The notes beneath the pieces were generated by a model. It saw only the letters and a program-made list of their open reading frames with translations. It was not told the origin of the DNA and made no database searches. Shown here one piece after another: positions 34,754 through 46,800 of a stretch of DNA of 64,000 nucleotides. The stretch covers positions 9,053,001 through 9,117,000 of the forward strand of contig JAWUZG010000056.1 in NCBI GenBank assembly GCA_036785705.1. Direction: 5' to 3'. Source of the stretch: Acanthornis magna. Taxonomy: Eukaryota > Chordata > Aves > Passeriformes > Acanthizidae. A program made the position numbers and the translations under genes. Each line of letters starts with the position of its first letter. Position 1 is the first letter of the stretch.

Positions 34754-37700
34754 AGATCTAAAGGGCCTCGAGCTCCAGGAACACCAAAGCTGGAAAGGGC
34801 CTGCCAAGGCAAACGCGGCAAGGCCCCATCATGGCTGCTCCCACACCTTTCTGATCTGGACACGCCACAGGGTTGGGCACCTCGGCCCCTGCCACCAGCT
34901 GCCATTTGGCCTAGTGTTAGGGTTGAGAGACCTAAAGAGACTCGAGCTCTGGGAACACTGGGGCTGGAAAGGGCCTGCCAAGGCCATCGCAGCAGTGCCC
35001 CAACATTGCTGCTCCTCCATCTGTCTGATAGGGAAAACCCTGGTAATGGGCTCAGGTAATTAACAAGGAGTAGGGTTCGGGTTACGTCTAGGCTTAACGT
35101 TAGGAGATCTAAAGGGCCTCGAGCTCCAGGAACACCAGGGCTGGAAAGGGCCTGCCAAGGCAAACGCGGCAAGACCCCATCATGGCTGCTCCCACACCTT
35201 TCTGATCTGGACACGCCACAGGGTTGGGCACCTCGGCCCCTGCCACCAGCTGCCATTTGGCCTAGTGTTAGGGTTGAGAGATCTAAAGAGACTCGAGCTC
35301 CTGGAACACTGGGGCTGGAAAGGGCCTGCCAAGACCATCGCAGCAGTGCCCCAACACTGCTGCTGCCACACCTTTCTGATAGGGAAAACCCAGGCATTGG
35401 GCTTGGGTAAATAACTAGGTGTAGGGGTAGGGTTATGCCTATGCTTAGCATTAGGAGATCTAAAGGGCCTCGAGCTCCAGGAACACCAGGGCTGGAAAGG
35501 GCCTGCCAAGGCAAACGCGGCAAGGCCCCATCCTGGCTGCTCTCACACCTTTCTGATCTGGACACCCCACATGGGTGGGCACCTCGGCCCCGGCCACCAG
35601 CTGCCATTTGGCCTAGAGTTAGGGTTGAGAGATTTAAAGAGTTACAAGCTCCGGGAACACTGGGGCTGGAAAGGGCCTGCCAAGGCCATCGCAGCAGTGC
35701 CCCAGCATTGCTGCTCCTCCATCTTTCTGATAGGGAAAACTTAGGTACTGGGCTTGGGTAATTAACTAGGCTAGGGTTAGGGTTACGCCTAGGGTTAGGC
35801 TTAGGAGATCTAAAGGGCCTCGAGCTCAGGAACACCAGGGCTGGAAAGGGCCTGCCAAGGCAAACGCGGCAAGGCCCCATCATGGCTGCTCCCACACCTT
35901 TCTGATCTGGACACGCCACAGGGTTGGGCACCTCGGCCCCTGCCACCAGCTGCCATTTGGCCTAGTGTTAGGGTTGAGAGATCTAAAGAGACTCGAGCTC
36001 TGGGAACACTGGGGCTGGAAAGGGCCTGCCAAGACCATCGCAGCAGTGCCCCAACACTGCTGCTCCCACACCTTTCTGATAGGGAAAACCCAGGCATTGG
36101 GCTTGGGTAAATAACTAGGTGTAGGCGTAGGGTTATGCCTAGGCTTAGCATTAGGAGATCTAAAGGGCCTCGAGCTCCAGGAACACCAAAGCTGGAAAGG
36201 GCCTGCCAAGGCAAACGCGGCAAGACCCCATCATGGCTGCTCCCACACCTTTCTGATCTGGACACCCCACATGGGTGGGCACCTCGGCCCCGGCCACCAG
36301 CTGCCATTTGGCCTAGAGTTAGGGTTGAGAGATTTAAAGAGTTACAAGCTCTGGGAACACTGGGGCTGGAAAGGGCCTGCCAAGGCCATTGCAACAGTGC
36401 CCCAACATTGCTGCTCCTCCATCTTTCTGATAGGGAAAACCTAGGTACTGGGCTAAGGGAAATTAACTAGGCTAGGGTTAGGGTTACGCCTAGGGTTAGG
36501 GTTAGGAGATCTAAAGGGCCTCGAGCTCCAGGAACACCAGGGCTGGAAAGGGCCTGCCAAGGCAAACGCGGCAAGGCCCCATCATGGCTGCTCCCACACC
36601 TTTCTGATCTGGACACGCCACAGGGTTGGGCACCTCGGCCCCTGCCACCAGCTGCCATTTGGCCTAGTGTTAGGGTTGAGAGATCTAAAGAGACTCGAGC
36701 TCCTGGAACACTGGGGCTGGAAAGGGCCTGCCAAGGCCATCGCAGCAGTGCCCCAACATTGCTGCTCCTCCATCTGTCTGATAGGGAAAACCAAGGTACG
36801 GGGCTTGGGTAATTAACTAGGCTAGGGTTAGGGTTACACCTAGGGTTAGGGTTAGGAGATCTAAAGGGCCTCGAGCTCCAGGAACACCAAAGCTGGAAAG
36901 GGCCTGCCAAGGCAAACGCGGCAAGGCCCCATCATGGCTGCTCCCACACCTTTCTGATCTGGACACGCCACAGGGTTGGGCACCTCGGCCCCTGCCACCA
37001 GCTGCCATTTGGCCTAGTGTTAGGGTTGAGAGATCTAAAGAGACTCGAGCTCTGGGAACACTGGGGCTGGAAAGGGCCTGCCAAGGCCATCGCAGCGGTG
37101 CCCCAACACTGCTGCTCCCACACCTTTCTGATAGGGAAAACCCAGGCATTGGGCTTGGGTAAATAACTAGGTGTAGGGGTAGGGTTATGCCTAGGCTTAG
37201 CATTAGGAGATCTAAAGGGCCTCGAGCTCCAGGAACACCAGGGCTGGAAAGGGCCTGCCAAGGCAAACGCGGCAAGACCCCATCATGGCTGCTCTCACAC
37301 CTTTCTGATCTGGACACCCCACATGGGTGGGCACCTCGGCCCCGGCCACCAGCTGCCATTTGGCCTAGAGTTAGGGTTGAGAGATTTAAAGAGTTACAAG
37401 CTCCGGGAACACTGGGGCTGGAAAGGGCCTGCCAAGGCCATCGCAACAGTGCCCCAACATTGCTGCTCCTCCATCTTTCTGATAGGGAAAACCAAGGTAC
37501 TGGGCTCGGGTAATTAACTAGGCTAGGGTTAGGGTTACGCCTAGGGTTAGGGTTAGGAGATCTAAAGGGCCTCGAGCTCCAGGAACACCAGGGCTGGAAA
37601 GGGCCTGCCAAGGCAAATGCGGCAAGGCTCCATCATGCCTGCTCCCACACCTTTCTGATCTGGACACGCCACAGGGTTGGGCACCTCGGCCCCGGCCACC

Positions 37701-40700
37701 AGCTGCCATTTGGCCTAGGGTTAGGGTTGAGAGATCTAAAAAGACTCGAGCTCCTGGAACACTGGGGCTGGAAAGTGCCTGCCAAGGCCATCGCAGCAGT
37801 GCCCCAACATTGCTGCTCCTCCATCTTTCTGATAGGGAAAACCTAGGTACTGGGCTCGGGTAATTAACTAGGCTAGGGTTAGGGTTACGCCTAGGGTTAG
37901 GGTTAGGAGATCTAAAGGGCCTCGAGCTCCAGGAACACCAAAGCTGGAAAGGGCCTGCCAAGGCAAACGCGGCAAAGCCCCAACATGGCTGCTCCCACAC
38001 CTTTCTGATCTGGACACGCCACATGGATGGGCACCTCGGCCCCTGCCACCAGCTGCCATTTGGCCTAGAGTTAGGGTTGAGAGATCTAAAGACCCTCGAG
38101 CTCTGGGAACACTGGGGCTGGAAAGAGCCTGCCAAGGCCATTGCAGCAGTGCCCCAACACTGCTGCTCCTCCGTCTTTCTGATAGGAAAAACCCAGGCAT
38201 TGTGCTTGGGTAAATAACTAGGTGTAGGGGTAGGGTTATGCCTAGGCTTAGCATTAGGAGATCTAAAGGGCCTCGAGCTCCGGGAACACCAAAGCTGGAA
38301 AGGGCCTGCCAAGGCAAACGCGGCAAGGCCCCATCATGGCTGCTCCCACACCTTTCTGATCTGGACACGCCACAGGGTTGGGCACCTCGGCCCCGGCCAC
38401 CAGCTGCCATTTGGCCTAGTGTTAGGGTTGAGAGATCTAAAGAGACTCGAGCTCCTGGAACACTGGGGCTGGAAAGGGCCTGCCAAGGCCATCGCAGCAG
38501 TGCCCCAGCATTGCTGCTCCTCCATCTGTCTGATAGGGAAAACTTAGGTACTGGGCTTGGGTAATTAACTAGGCTAGGGTTAGGGTTACGCCTAGGGTTA
38601 GGCTTAGGAGATCTAAAGGGCCTCGAGCTCCAGGAACACCAGGGCTGGAAAGGGCCTGCCAAGGCAAACGCGGCAAGGCCCCATCATGGCTGCTCCCACA
38701 CCTTTCTGATCTGGACACCCCACATGGGTGGGCACCTCAGCCCCTGCCACCAGCTGCCATTTGGCCTAGTGTTAGGGTTGAGAGATCTAAAGAGCCTCGA
38801 GCTCTGGGAACACTGGGGCTGGAAAGGGCCTGCCAAGGCCATCGCAGCAGTGCCCCAACATTGCTGCTCCTCCATCTTTCTGATAGGGAAAACCCTGGTA
38901 ATGGGCTCAGGTAATTAACAAGGAGTAGGGTTAGGGTTACGTCTAGGCTTAACGTTAGGAGATCTAAAGGGCCTCAGGCTCCAGGAACACCAGGGCTGGA
39001 CAGGGCCTGCCAAGGCAAACGCGGCAAGGCCCCATCATGGCTGCTCCCACACCTTTCTGATCTGGATACGCCACAGGGTTGGGCACCTCGGCCCCTGCCA
39101 CCAGCTGCCATTTGGCCTAGTGTTAGGGTTGAGAGATCTAAAGAGACTCGAGCTCCTGGAAAACTGGGGCTGGAAAGGGCCTGCCAAGGCCATCGCAGCA
39201 CTGCCCCAACATTGCTGCTCCTTCATCTGTCTGATAGGGAAAACTTAGGTACTGGGCTTGGGTAATTAACTAGGCTAGGGTTAGGGTTACACCTAGGGTT
39301 AGGGTCAGGAGATCTAAAGGGCCTCGAGCTCCAGGAACACCAGGGCTGGAAAGGGCCTGCCAAGGCAAACGCGGCAAGGCCCCATCATGGCTGCTCCCAC
39401 ACCTTTCTGATCTGGACACCCCACATGGGTGGGCACCTCAGCCCCTGCCACCAGCTGCCATTTGGCCTAGTGTTAGGGTTGAGAGATCTAAAGAGCCTCG
39501 AGCTCTGGGAACACTGGGGCTGGAAAGAGCCTGCCAAGGTCATCGCAGCAGTGCCCCAACATTGCTGCTCCTCCATCTTTCTGATGGGGAAAACCCAGGC
39601 ATTGGGCTTGGGTAAATAACTAGGTGTAGGGGTAGGGTTACACCTAGGCTTAGCATTAGGAGATTTAAAGGGCCTCGAGCTCCGGGAACACCAAAGCTGG
39701 AAAGGGCCTGCCAAGGCAAACGCGGCAAGGCCCCATCATGGCTGCTCCCACACCTTTCTGATCTGGACACGCCACAGGGTTGGGCACCTCGGCCCCTGCC
39801 ACCAGCTGCCATTTGGCCTAGTGTTAGGGTTGAGAGATCTAAAGAGACTCGAGCTCTGGGAACACTGGGGCTGGAAAGGGCCTGCCAAGGCCATCGCAGC
39901 AGTGCCCCAACATTGCTGCTCCTCCATCTTTCTGATAGGGAAAACCCTGGTAATGGGCTCAGGTAATTAACAAGGAGTAGGGTTAGGGTTACGTCTAGGC
40001 TTAACGTTAGGAGATCTAAAGGGCCTCGAGCTCCAGGAACACCAGGGCTGGAAAGGGCCTGCCAAGGCAAACGCGGCAAGACCCCATCATGGCTGCTCCC
40101 ACACCTTTCTGATCTGGACACGCCACATGGGTGGGCACCTCGGCCCCGGCCACCAGCTGCCATTTGGCTTAGAGTTAGGGTTGAGAGATTTAAAGAGTTA
40201 CAAGCTCCGGCAACACTGGGGCAGGAAACGGCCTGCCAAGGACATCGCAGCAGTGCCCCAACATTGCTGCTCCTCCATCTGTCTGATAGGGAAAACCTAG
40301 GTACAGGGCTCGGGTAATTAACTAGGCTAGGGTTAGGGTTACGCCTAGGGTTAGGGTTAGGAGATCTAAAGGGCCTCGAGCTCCAGGAACACCAGGGCTG
40401 GAAAGGGCCTGCCAAGGCAAACGCGGCAAGGCCCCATCATGGCTGCTCCCACACCTTTCTGATCTGGACACCCCACATGGGTGGGCACCTCAGCCCCTGC
40501 CACCAGCTGCCATTTGGCCTAGTATTAGGGTTGAGAGATCTAAAGAGACTCGAGCTCTGGGAACACTGGGGCTGGAAAGGGCCTGCCAAGGCCATCACAG
40601 CAGTGCCCCAACATTGCTGCTCCTCCATCTTTCTGATGGGGAAAACCCAGGCATTGGGCTTGGGTAAATAACTAGGTGTAGGGGTAGGGTTATGCCTAGG

Positions 40701-43700
40701 CTTAGCATTAGGAGATCTAAAGGGCCTCGAGCTCCAGGAACACCAAAGCTGGAAAGGGCCTGCCAAGGCAAACGCGGCAAGGCCCCATCATGGCTGCTCC
40801 CACACCTTTCTGATCTGGACACGCCACAGGGTTGGGCACCTCGGCCCCTGCCACCAGCTGCCATTTGGCCTAGTGTTAGGGTTGAGAGATCTAAAGAGCC
40901 TCGAGCTCTGGGAACACTGGGGCTGGAAAGGGCCTGCCAAGGCCATCGCAGCAGTGCCCCAACATTGCTGCTCCTCCATCTGTCTGATAGGGAAAACCCT
41001 GGTAATGGGCTCAGGTAATTAACAAGGAGTAGGGTTCGGGTTACGTCTAGGCTTAACGTTAGGAGATCTAAAGGGCCTCGAGCTCCAGGAACACCAGGGC
41101 TGGAAAGGGCCTGCCAAGGCAAACGCGGCAAGGCCCCATCATGGCTGCTCCCACACCTTTCTGATCTGGACACGCCACAGGGTTGGGCACCTCGGCCCCT
41201 GCCACCAGCTGCCATTTGGCCTAGTGTTAGGGTTGAGAGATCTAAAGAGACTCGAGCTCCTGGAACACTGGGGCTGGAAAGGGCCTGCCAAGGCCATCGC
41301 AGCAGTGCCCCAACATTGCTGCTCCTCCATCTGTCTGATAGGGAAAACCAAGGTACGGGGCTTGGGTAATTAACTAGGCTAGGGTTAGGGTTACACCTAG
41401 GGTTAGGGTTAGGAGATCTAAAGGGCCTCGAGCTCCAGGAACACCAAAGCTGGAAAGGGCCTGCCAAGGCAAACGCGGCAAGGCCCCATCATGGCTGCTC
41501 CCACACCTTTCTGATCTGGACACGCCACAGGGTTGGGCACCTCGGCCCCTGCCACCAGCTGCCATTTGCCCTAGTGTTAGGGTTGAGAGATCTAAAGAGA
41601 CTCGAGCTCTGGGAACACTGGGGCTGGAAAGGGCCTGCCAAGGCCATCGCAGCAGTGCCCCAACACTGCTGCTCCCACACCTTTCTGATAGGGAAAACCC
41701 AGGCATTGGGCTTGGGTAAATAACTAGGTGTAGGGGTAGGGTTATGCCTAGGCTTAGCATTAGGAGATCTAAAGGGCCTCGAGCTCCAGGAACACCAGGG
41801 CTGGAAAGGGCCTGCCAAGGCAAACGCGGCAAGACCCCATCATGGCTGCTCTCACACCTTTCTGATCTGGACACCCCACATGGGTGGGCACCTCGGCCCC
41901 GGCCACCAGCTGCCATTTGGCCTAGAGTTAGGGTTGAGAGATTTAAAGAGTTACAAGCTCCGGGAACACTGGGGCTGGAAAGGGCCTGCCAAGGCCATCG
42001 CAACAGTGCCCCAACATTGCTGCTCCTCCATCTTTCTGATAGGGAAAACCTAGGTACTGGGCTCGGGTAATTAACTAGGCTAGGGTTAGGGTTACGCCTA
42101 GGGTTAGGGTTAGGAGATCTAAAGGGCCTCGAGCTCCAGGAACACCAGGGCTGGAAAGGGCCTGCCAAGGCAAATGCGGCAAGGCTCCATCATGCCTGCT
42201 CCCACACCTTTCTGATCTGGACACGCCACAGGGTTGGGCACCTCGGCCCCGGCCACCAGCTGCCATTTGGCCTAGGGTTAGGGCTGAGAGATCTAAAAAG
42301 ACTCGAGCTCCTGGAACACTGGGGCTGGAAAGTGCCTGCCAAGGCCATCGCAGCAGTGCCCCAACATTGCTGCTCCTCCATCTGTCTGATAGGGAAAACC
42401 TAGGTACTGGGCTCGGGTAATTAACTAGGCTAGGGTTAGGGTTACGCCTAGGGTTAGGGTTAGGAGATCTAAAGGGCCTCGAGCTCCAGGAACACCAAAG
42501 CTGGAAAGGGCCTGCCAAGGCAAACGCGGCAAAGCCCCAACATGGCTGCTCCCACACCTTTCTGATCTGGACACGCCACATGGATGGGCACCTCGGCCCC
42601 TGCCACCAGCTGCCATTTGGCCTAGAGTTAGGGTTGAGAGATCTAAAGACCCTCGAGCTCTGGGAACACTGGGGCTGGAAAGAGCCTGCCAAGGCCATTG
42701 CAGCAGTGCCCCAACACTGCTGCTCCTCCGTCTTTCTGATAGGAAAAACCCAGGCATTGGGCTTGGGTAAATAACTAGGTGTAGGGGTAGGGTTATGCCT
42801 AGGCTTAGCATTAGGAGATCTAAAGGGCCTCGAGCTCCGGGAACACCAAAGCTGGAAAGGGCCTGCCAAGGCAAACGCGGCAAGGCCCCATCATGGCTGC
42901 TCCCACACCTTTCTGATCTGGACACGCCACAGGGTTGGGCACCTCGGCCCCTGCCACCAGCTGCCATTTGGCCTAGTGTTAGGGTTGAGAGATCTAAAGA
43001 GACTCGAGCTCCTGGAACACTGGGGCTGGAAAGGGCCTGCCAAGGCCATCGCAGCAGTGCCCCAACATTGCTGCTCCTCCATCTTTCTGATAGGGAAAAC
43101 CCTGGTAATGGGCTCAGGTAATTAACAAGGAGTAGGGTTAGGGTTACGTCTAGGCTTAACGTTAGGAGATCTAAAGGGCCTCGAGTTCCAGGAACACCAG
43201 GGCTGGAAAGGGCCTGCCAAGGCAAACGCGGCAAGACCCCATCATGGCTGCTCCCACACCTTTCTGATCTGGACACGCCACATGGGTGGGCACCTCGGCC
43301 CCGGCCACCAGCTGCCATTTGGCTTAGAGTTAGGGTTGAGAGATTTAAAGAGTTACAAGCTCCGGGAACACTGGGGCTGGAAAGGGCCTGCCAAGGCCAT
43401 CGCAGCAGTGCCCCAACATTGCTGCTCCTCCATCTGTCCGATAGGGAAAACCTAGGTACTGGGCTCGGGTAATTAACTAGGCTAGGGTTAGGGTTACGCC
43501 TAGGGTTAGGCTTAGGAGATCTAAAGGGCCTCGAGCTCCAGGAACACCAGGGCTGGAAAGGGCCTGCCAAGGCAAACGCGGCAAGGCCCCATCATGGCTG
43601 CTCCCACACCTTTCTGATCTGGACACCCCACATGGGTGGGCACCTCAGCCCCTGCCACCAGCTGCCATTTGGCCTAGTATTAGGGTTGAGAGATCTAAAG

Positions 43701-43846
43701 AGACTCGAGCTCTGGGAACACTGGGGCTGGAAAGGGCCTGCCAAGGCCATCGCAGCAGTGCCCCAACATTGCTGCTCCTCCATCTTTCTGATGGGGAAAA
43801 CCCAGGCATTGGGCTTGGGTAAATAACTAGGTGTAGGGGTAGGGTT
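34734..43846 (+). repeat. Higher-order repeat copy 1: 26 monomers, about 9.11 kb
   Basis: The monomer order matches 43,848 onward at an offset of 9,114 bp up to 35,827, then 9,115 bp, because this copy has lost one C in GAGCTCAGG. Distinctive shared marks are GCCTATGCTTAGC (35,436 and 44,550), CCCATCCTGGCTGC (35,527 and 44,641), the GGATACGCC/CCTTCATCTG monomer (38.96-39.3 and 48.07-48.4 kb) and CAAATGCGGC (37,614 and 46,729). Single-base differences located: 36,107/45,222, 36,488/45,603, 37,062/46,177 and 42,284/51,399. Confidence 0.9.
35056..35104 (+). repeat. Type 3 tail (first occurrence)
   Basis: The tail reads TAATTAACAAGGAGTAGG, then ACGTCTAGGCTTAACGTTAGG-like sequence, preceded by CCCTGGTAATGGGC or CCGTGGTAATGGGC. 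I count 18 copies, with ACGTCTAGG at about 35,084, 38,939, 39,991, 41,043, 43,146, 44,198, 48,054, 49,106, 50,158, 52,962, 54,364, 55,416, 57,519, 58,571, 59,273, 60,675, 61,727 and 63,479. None lies left of 34.7 kb. Spacings are multiples of the monomer, often 1,052 bp (three monomers). Some copies keep TTAGGGTTA; others read TTCGGGTTA. Confidence 0.88.
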
Positions 43847-46800
43847 ATGCCTAGGCTTAGCATTAGGAGATCTAAAGGGCCTCGAGCTCCAGGAACACCA
43901 AAGCTGGAAAGGGCCTGCCAAGGCAAACGCGGCAAGGCCCCATCATGGCTGCTCCCACACCTTTCTGATCTGGACACGCCACAGGGTTGGGCACCTCGGC
44001 CCCTGCCACCAGCTGCCATTTGGCCTAGTGTTAGGGTTGAGAGACCTAAAGAGACTCGAGCTCTGGGAACACTGGGGCTGGAAAGGGCCTGCCAAGGCCA
44101 TCGCAGCAGTGCCCCAACATTGCTGCTCCTCCATCTGTCTGATAGGGAAAACCCTGGTAATGGGCTCAGGTAATTAACAAGGAGTAGGGTTCGGGTTACG
44201 TCTAGGCTTAACGTTAGGAGATCTAAAGGGCCTCGAGCTCCAGGAACACCAGGGCTGGAAAGGGCCTGCCAAGGCAAACGCGGCAAGACCCCATCATGGC
44301 TGCTCCCACACCTTTCTGATCTGGACACGCCACAGGGTTGGGCACCTCGGCCCCTGCCACCAGCTGCCATTTGGCCTAGTGTTAGGGTTGAGAGATCTAA
44401 AGAGACTCGAGCTCCTGGAACACTGGGGCTGGAAAGGGCCTGCCAAGACCATCGCAGCAGTGCCCCAACACTGCTGCTGCCACACCTTTCTGATAGGGAA
44501 AACCCAGGCATTGGGCTTGGGTAAATAACTAGGTGTAGGGGTAGGGTTATGCCTATGCTTAGCATTAGGAGATCTAAAGGGCCTCGAGCTCCAGGAACAC
44601 CAGGGCTGGAAAGGGCCTGCCAAGGCAAACGCGGCAAGGCCCCATCCTGGCTGCTCTCACACCTTTCTGATCTGGACACCCCACATGGGTGGGCACCTCG
44701 GCCCCGGCCACCAGCTGCCATTTGGCCTAGAGTTAGGGTTGAGAGATTTAAAGAGTTACAAGCTCCGGGAACACTGGGGCTGGAAAGGGCCTGCCAAGGC
44801 CATCGCAGCAGTGCCCCAGCATTGCTGCTCCTCCATCTTTCTGATAGGGAAAACTTAGGTACTGGGCTTGGGTAATTAACTAGGCTAGGGTTAGGGTTAC
44901 GCCTAGGGTTAGGCTTAGGAGATCTAAAGGGCCTCGAGCTCCAGGAACACCAGGGCTGGAAAGGGCCTGCCAAGGCAAACGCGGCAAGGCCCCATCATGG
45001 CTGCTCCCACACCTTTCTGATCTGGACACGCCACAGGGTTGGGCACCTCGGCCCCTGCCACCAGCTGCCATTTGGCCTAGTGTTAGGGTTGAGAGATCTA
45101 AAGAGACTCGAGCTCTGGGAACACTGGGGCTGGAAAGGGCCTGCCAAGACCATCGCAGCAGTGCCCCAACACTGCTGCTCCCACACCTTTCTGATAGGGA
45201 AAACCCAGGCATTGGGCTTGGCTAAATAACTAGGTGTAGGCGTAGGGTTATGCCTAGGCTTAGCATTAGGAGATCTAAAGGGCCTCGAGCTCCAGGAACA
45301 CCAAAGCTGGAAAGGGCCTGCCAAGGCAAACGCGGCAAGACCCCATCATGGCTGCTCCCACACCTTTCTGATCTGGACACCCCACATGGGTGGGCACCTC
45401 GGCCCCGGCCACCAGCTGCCATTTGGCCTAGAGTTAGGGTTGAGAGATTTAAAGAGTTACAAGCTCTGGGAACACTGGGGCTGGAAAGGGCCTGCCAAGG
45501 CCATTGCAACAGTGCCCCAACATTGCTGCTCCTCCATCTTTCTGATAGGGAAAACCTAGGTACTGGGCTAAGGGAAATTAACTAGGCTAGGGTTAGGGTT
45601 ACACCTAGGGTTAGGGTTAGGAGATCTAAAGGGCCTCGAGCTCCAGGAACACCAGGGCTGGAAAGGGCCTGCCAAGGCAAACGCGGCAAGGCCCCATCAT
45701 GGCTGCTCCCACACCTTTCTGATCTGGACACGCCACAGGGTTGGGCACCTCGGCCCCTGCCACCAGCTGCCATTTGGCCTAGTGTTAGGGTTGAGAGATC
45801 TAAAGAGACTCGAGCTCCTGGAACACTGGGGCTGGAAAGGGCCTGCCAAGGCCATCGCAGCAGTGCCCCAACATTGCTGCTCCTCCATCTGTCTGATAGG
45901 GAAAACCAAGGTACGGGGCTTGGGTAATTAACTAGGCTAGGGTTAGGGTTACACCTAGGGTTAGGGTTAGGAGATCTAAAGGGCCTCGAGCTCCAGGAAC
46001 ACCAAAGCTGGAAAGGGCCTGCCAAGGCAAACGCGGCAAGGCCCCATCATGGCTGCTCCCACACCTTTCTGATCTGGACACGCCACAGGGTTGGGCACCT
46101 CGGCCCCTGCCACCAGCTGCCATTTGGCCTAGTGTTAGGGTTGAGAGATCTAAAGAGACTCGAGCTCTGGGAACACGGGGGCTGGAAAGGGCCTGCCAAG
46201 GCCATCGCAGCGGTGCCCCAACACTGCTGCTCCCACACCTTTCTGATAGGGAAAACCCAGGCATTGGGCTTGGGTAAATAACTAGGTGTAGGGGTAGGGT
46301 TATGCCTAGGCTTAGCATTAGGAGATCTAAAGGGCCTCGAGCTCCAGGAACACCAGGGCTGGAAAGGGCCTGCCAAGGCAAACGCGGCAAGACCCCATCA
46401 TGGCTGCTCTCACACCTTTCTGATCTGGACACCCCACATGGGTGGGCACCTCGGCCCCGGCCACCAGCTGCCATTTGGCCTAGAGTTAGGGTTGAGAGAT
46501 TTAAAGAGTTACAAGCTCCGGGAACACTGGGGCTGGAAAGGGCCTGCCAAGGCCATCGCAACAGTGCCCCAACATTGCTGCTCCTCCATCTTTCTGATAG
46601 GGAAAACCAAGGTACTGGGCTCGGGTAATTAACTAGGCTAGGGTTAGGGTTACGCCTAGGGTTAGGGTTAGGAGATCTAAAGGGCCTCGAGCTCCAGGAA
46701 CACCAGGGCTGGAAAGGGCCTGCCAAGGCAAATGCGGCAAGGCTCCATCATGCCTGCTCCCACACCTTTCTGATCTGGACACGCCACAGGGTTGGGCACC

